A model generated the notes under the pieces. That model saw nothing but the letters and a program-made list of their open reading frames with translations. It had not been told where the DNA came from and did not search any database. From assembly GCA_015679605.1 (NCBI GenBank), contig JAAAVE010000801.1, forward strand, positions 1 through 13,376: a stretch of 13,376 bases of DNA. Reading direction: 5' to 3'. This document shows positions 10,980 through 13,376 of this stretch, in pieces. A program made the position numbers and the translations under genes. Within the stretch, counting starts at the first letter, position 1. Every line of letters starts with the position of its first letter. This DNA comes from Podila epigama (taxonomy: Eukaryota > Mortierellomycota > Mortierellomycetes > Mortierellales > Mortierellaceae).

Positions 10980-12088
10980 ATGCCGCCTCTGAGTGTTTGC
11001 GAAGACCTGGACAGTATGGTCGTGCAGTACATGAGTCTCGTTGATGAACACTTGGCTATTTACAATCGCATCTCCACAAAGTTTCAAGAGGTTCGCATGC
11101 AGTAATTGTAGAACTAAAGAACATGTTTCTACATGGTCAGAAAAAAAATGTCTAAAACAAAGGTACCTTTTCTTCCTCTTTTTCCTTCCTGACGCGTTAT
11201 CACTAGGGACGAGAGTTCATTTCGGAAGCAAAGTATATTATGGGACCAAAGAATGTATCCTCCGACTGCTATGATAACCGCATGAAGGCTATCCGTGGAG
11301 TGTATGTGAACTATGATAATAGAAACGGATTCAAAAAAGACGTGGAGAGTATCAAAAAGGAACACCATCCGACTAATATACCCCCCCCCATTTTTTTTTT
11401 TCTATTTCTCTCTCTTAGGTCATTTGATACAGCGACAAGTGTTAGTATATGCGATTTGGCTGCGGAACGAAGACGAATTGCGCAAGAGGAGGAAGAGAGG
11501 GAGCAAAGGACAAAGGAATTGAAGGACATCGCGAACAAACTGTCAGAAGTGGATATTTCAAAGACAGGGCAGACATCCACTGCTGTCTCGTCTGGAGGTC
11601 TCCGGAGAAGAGCAGGAGGCATGACCACTGCGCGATCGGAAGGATCATCCAGTGGAGAGGGACAGGAAACAGCAGATGATGCCGCTGCTTCGCGTCAGCT
11701 ACCAGAGAGTGAGTCCAACACGACATTGTCACAAGCCTCTCCAACGCCGAAAAAGAAAAAGGAGCGGAACCCAGATCCGTTACTCTGGTTCGGTGTCTTT
11801 GTTCCTGGATCTCTCCGAAACGCACAATCAGTCTTTCAAAAGAGTAAGTTGAACCCTTGGCATGCTACATTGTACACTCTGCTTTCAAACCTATTGTTGG
11901 TATTTTTATTAATTTCCTAACCTATCTCTGTTGTCTGTCATGTCATTTCGTTAGGTCTACAAGATGTTATTGACTTGACCAACGTCCGCCAGAAACTTTT
12001 GCAACTAGAACAGGATATTGTCCGACTCCAAGGCACAAAAGGCAACTCAGTGGTTGTAACTATTGTACCCTCAGTTATCAACGAATAA
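10980..12088 (+). CDS. VMA22: V-ATPase assembly factor, Vma22/CCDC115 family
   Basis: Exons 10980-11090, 11207-11301, 11419-11843 and 11955-12088 join in phase to 254 residues. The N-terminal helical region (CEDLDSMVVQYMSLVDEHL, then EAKYIMGPKNVSSDCYDNRM at about 44-63) matches the CCDC115 pattern, where human has AKARYAMGAKSV. A charged coiled coil (about 82-112, EEEEREQRTKELKDI) and a Ser/Gly-rich linker with a KKKK stretch follow. The C-terminal signature DPLLWFGVFVPGSLRNAQSVF (about 188-208) matches the NWFGILVPHSLRQAQ motif, then a second helix (LTNVRQKLLQLEQDIVRLQ). By family it acts at the ER with Vma12 and Vma21 to assemble the proton-pumping V-ATPase membrane sector. Intron 1 has an unusual donor, GTTCGC, chosen because it alone keeps phase and aligns with the human protein. 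Intron 2 uses GTATGT. Confidence 0.9.
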
Positions 12089-12089
12089 A
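12084..12089 (+). promoter_or_regulatory. AATAAA overlapping the stop codon of the Vma22-like gene
   Basis: The last Glu codon and TAA stop, plus one base, spell AATAAA. A second AATAAA at 12238-12243 has a more usual distance from the stop and may be the working signal. Confidence 0.3.
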
Positions 12090-12237
12090 CCAAAGGTGTA
12101 CTTCAAAGAACACAAGAGTATTTTCACATCCGCATCTATTGTCACTCTGATGGAGGAACAGAAAACCTCTGCGAAATGAAAAATTACATTTTGGGCGACA
12201 ATGGTCAAGGAGAGCGAGCAGCTCACGTTATTTTGAA

Positions 12238-12243
12238 AATAAA
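12238..12243 (+). promoter_or_regulatory. Candidate poly(A) signal of the Vma22-like gene
   Basis: AATAAA about 150 bp after the stop, followed by more A residues. It could instead be a TATA-like element for the next gene, as a CT/CA-rich leader begins about 35 bp downstream. Confidence 0.4.
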
Positions 12244-12289
12244 AAGGCGCGCTCACGTTGATATCACTCACTCTCTCTCTCTCACACAC

Positions 12290-12569
12290 ACATCCACTCT
12301 CTCTCCCATCTTCAGCACGTACACTCTCTTTATCTCAAAGGTAAACGACCCCTATTTTAAAGCATCTTATAGCCTGGTTCTTTCTTAGTGGGCCCTGTCA
12401 GTTCGCGCAGGAAAGCGGAAAGTGGAGTGTAGCGAGATTATGTTATTATATTTAATGGAATAAGTGAAGATGGTGGGGGCCAAGTTATGATAATAGACAT
12501 GTTCTCTAACATCAATTTCTTTCATTATAAACGCGATTGCTCTTTTCTCCCATTTCAGTTAAAGTAGCT
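12290..12569 (+). promoter_or_regulatory. Probable leader and 5'-UTR intron of the terminal gene
   Basis: A CT/CA-rich leader-like stretch (about 12265-12340) ends in CTCAAAG followed by GTAAAC, a good donor at 12341. A strong acceptor, CTCCCATTTCAG, ends at 12557, 12 bp before the ATG at 12570. Together they suggest a 217-bp intron in the 5' untranslated region. No coding signal is seen inside. Confidence 0.45.
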
Positions 12570-13357
12570 ATGACTACTGCTGGAGGAAGTCAGATTGGCG
12601 ACAACGACGACGATACCAGCCAAAGCGCGACTAATACGATGTCTGTACGCCTGGATTGAATTCAAAGGAAAATACGGCTACGTGAGGTGATAGCTATGCC
12701 CAAATTCGCCGATGATTTTGATATTTCCAGTCAAGTGATGCTAACACCACCTTTACAGTCGCCATGAACTCTTCATTCGTATCTCAAAAATTGAGGGATC
12801 GAGTGCTTAGGGCATATTATTCATGGCAACTCAACCTAGGCAGTGCTTTCTAGGCAGAACGAGCAGCGATGTCACAAATTATAGTTTCAACAAACATGGC
12901 AGTCGAAGAGATTATTAGCATGGATTCTCAGGCTTGAATGCGAATATTCGCATTCGCGTTTGAGAATCTCTGATTATTAGAGGAGTCAGCTTATAAACAA
13001 GGTCGTCAAGTCCAAGCTGAAAACTCCTGCTGAAAAGAACCTCCAACATCTGAGTATGAATCATCATCCTTATTATTATTGTCACTACGTTTTCATTATC
13101 ATTATTTTTATTATTAACTCAATTCTACATGTCAGCAGCAGGAACTAGGGATGGTCCTTCACATTCAACATCGCAGCAGTCCACCAAGAGCAAGATCCCA
13201 GCCCCCCGTGGAATCTATGGCGGCCACCAGGGGGACCGCGAAGCTCAAACACTCTGCAATCGCAGAGCCATGGAGAACAGTTGTCCAACAACTCTTAGAA
13301 AAGGTGCGCTCTTTTGCTGGAAACGCCATATGGTTAATGGCTAGCACTTCAAGCTAA
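12570..13357 (+). CDS. Tentative multi-exon gene of unknown function
   Basis: A phase-consistent model uses exons 12570-12644, 12731-12778, 12854-12931, 12981-13053 and 13149-13357, encoding 160 residues. I do not recognise the product. It opens with an acidic, Ser/Thr-rich segment (GDNDDDTSQS), then a helix-like stretch AERAAMSQIIVSTNMAVEEI (42-61), a basic stretch (about 68-91, NKVVKSKLKTPAEKN), a Pro/Arg-rich part, and an amphipathic C-terminal helix around EPWRTVVQQLLEKVRSFAG. The weak points are intron 3 (12932-12980), which needs a GC donor and consists mostly of an inverted repeat, and the last acceptor, where CAGCAGCAG (13136 on) offers three choices in another frame and the TAG at 13146-13148 gives the frame used here. 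If intron 3 is not spliced, translation stops at TGA 12935-12937 after 68 residues. Exons 1-3 are better supported than 4-5. Confidence 0.35.
12910..12980. repeat. 46-bp near-perfect inverted repeat flanked by 9-bp direct repeats
   Basis: The arms run 12923-12945 and 12946-12968. The centre, 12936-12955, is a perfect 20-bp palindrome (GAATGCGAATATTCGCATTC), and the outer 8 bp (GATTCTCA / TGAGAATC) also pair. The 5-bp stretch between is one Watson-Crick pair, three G-T and one mismatch. GATTATTAG occurs on both sides, at 12910-12918 and 12972-12980. The layout resembles a very small inverted-repeat insertion with a target duplication, or an RNA hairpin. Confidence 0.85.
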
Positions 13358-13376
13358 ACTTATGCTGTTTGATAAT

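Overview
The window looks like nuclear DNA from a filamentous fungus, most likely an early-diverging (Mucoromycota-type) one. The reasons are protein genes split by many short GT-AG introns (about 60-300 bp), TATA boxes with pyrimidine-rich leaders, long poly-A/poly-T runs, and best family matches to fungal or general eukaryotic proteins. The genus is an inference and no database was searched. I see no bacterial operon, virus, transposase, CRISPR array, tRNA or rRNA.

Layout from left to right. (1) Positions 32-2615, minus strand: a seven-exon BAR-SH3 protein of the Rvs167/Hob1 (amphiphysin) family. It starts with an 8-nt coding exon and its last SH3 residues run off the left edge. (2) Positions 2616-3838: a divergent intergenic region with a 34-bp-period duplication, a CTGA-type tandem repeat and a clear TATA box. 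(3) Positions 3839-4653, plus: a two-exon HIG1-domain inner-membrane protein resembling Rcf2. (4) Positions 5318-7330, plus: methionine aminopeptidase 2 in six exons, with all metal ligands present. (5) Positions 8060-8353, minus: a small unrecognised protein with its own TATA box and leader. (6) Positions 9452-10531, minus: a four-exon protein resembling chorismate lyase (UbiC/DUF98). (7) Positions 10980-12088, plus: a four-exon Vma22/CCDC115-type V-ATPase assembly factor, divergent from gene 6. (8) Positions 12570-13357, plus: a tentative five-exon gene of unknown function, with a near-perfect 46-bp inverted repeat flanked by 9-bp direct repeats in its middle.

The genes do not form one pathway. 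Membrane trafficking and actin (BAR-SH3), respiratory chain assembly (Rcf2), N-terminal methionine removal (MetAP2) and V-ATPase assembly (Vma22) are ordinary housekeeping jobs. The most unusual items are the chorismate-lyase-like protein, the flanked hairpin inside the last gene, the stop-free intron of MetAP2 that is a multiple of three, and the repeated KPW motifs and 8-nt first exon of the BAR-SH3 gene. I found no convincing new multi-gene system. Exon boundaries were set by hand from splice motifs, reading phase and remembered family alignments.
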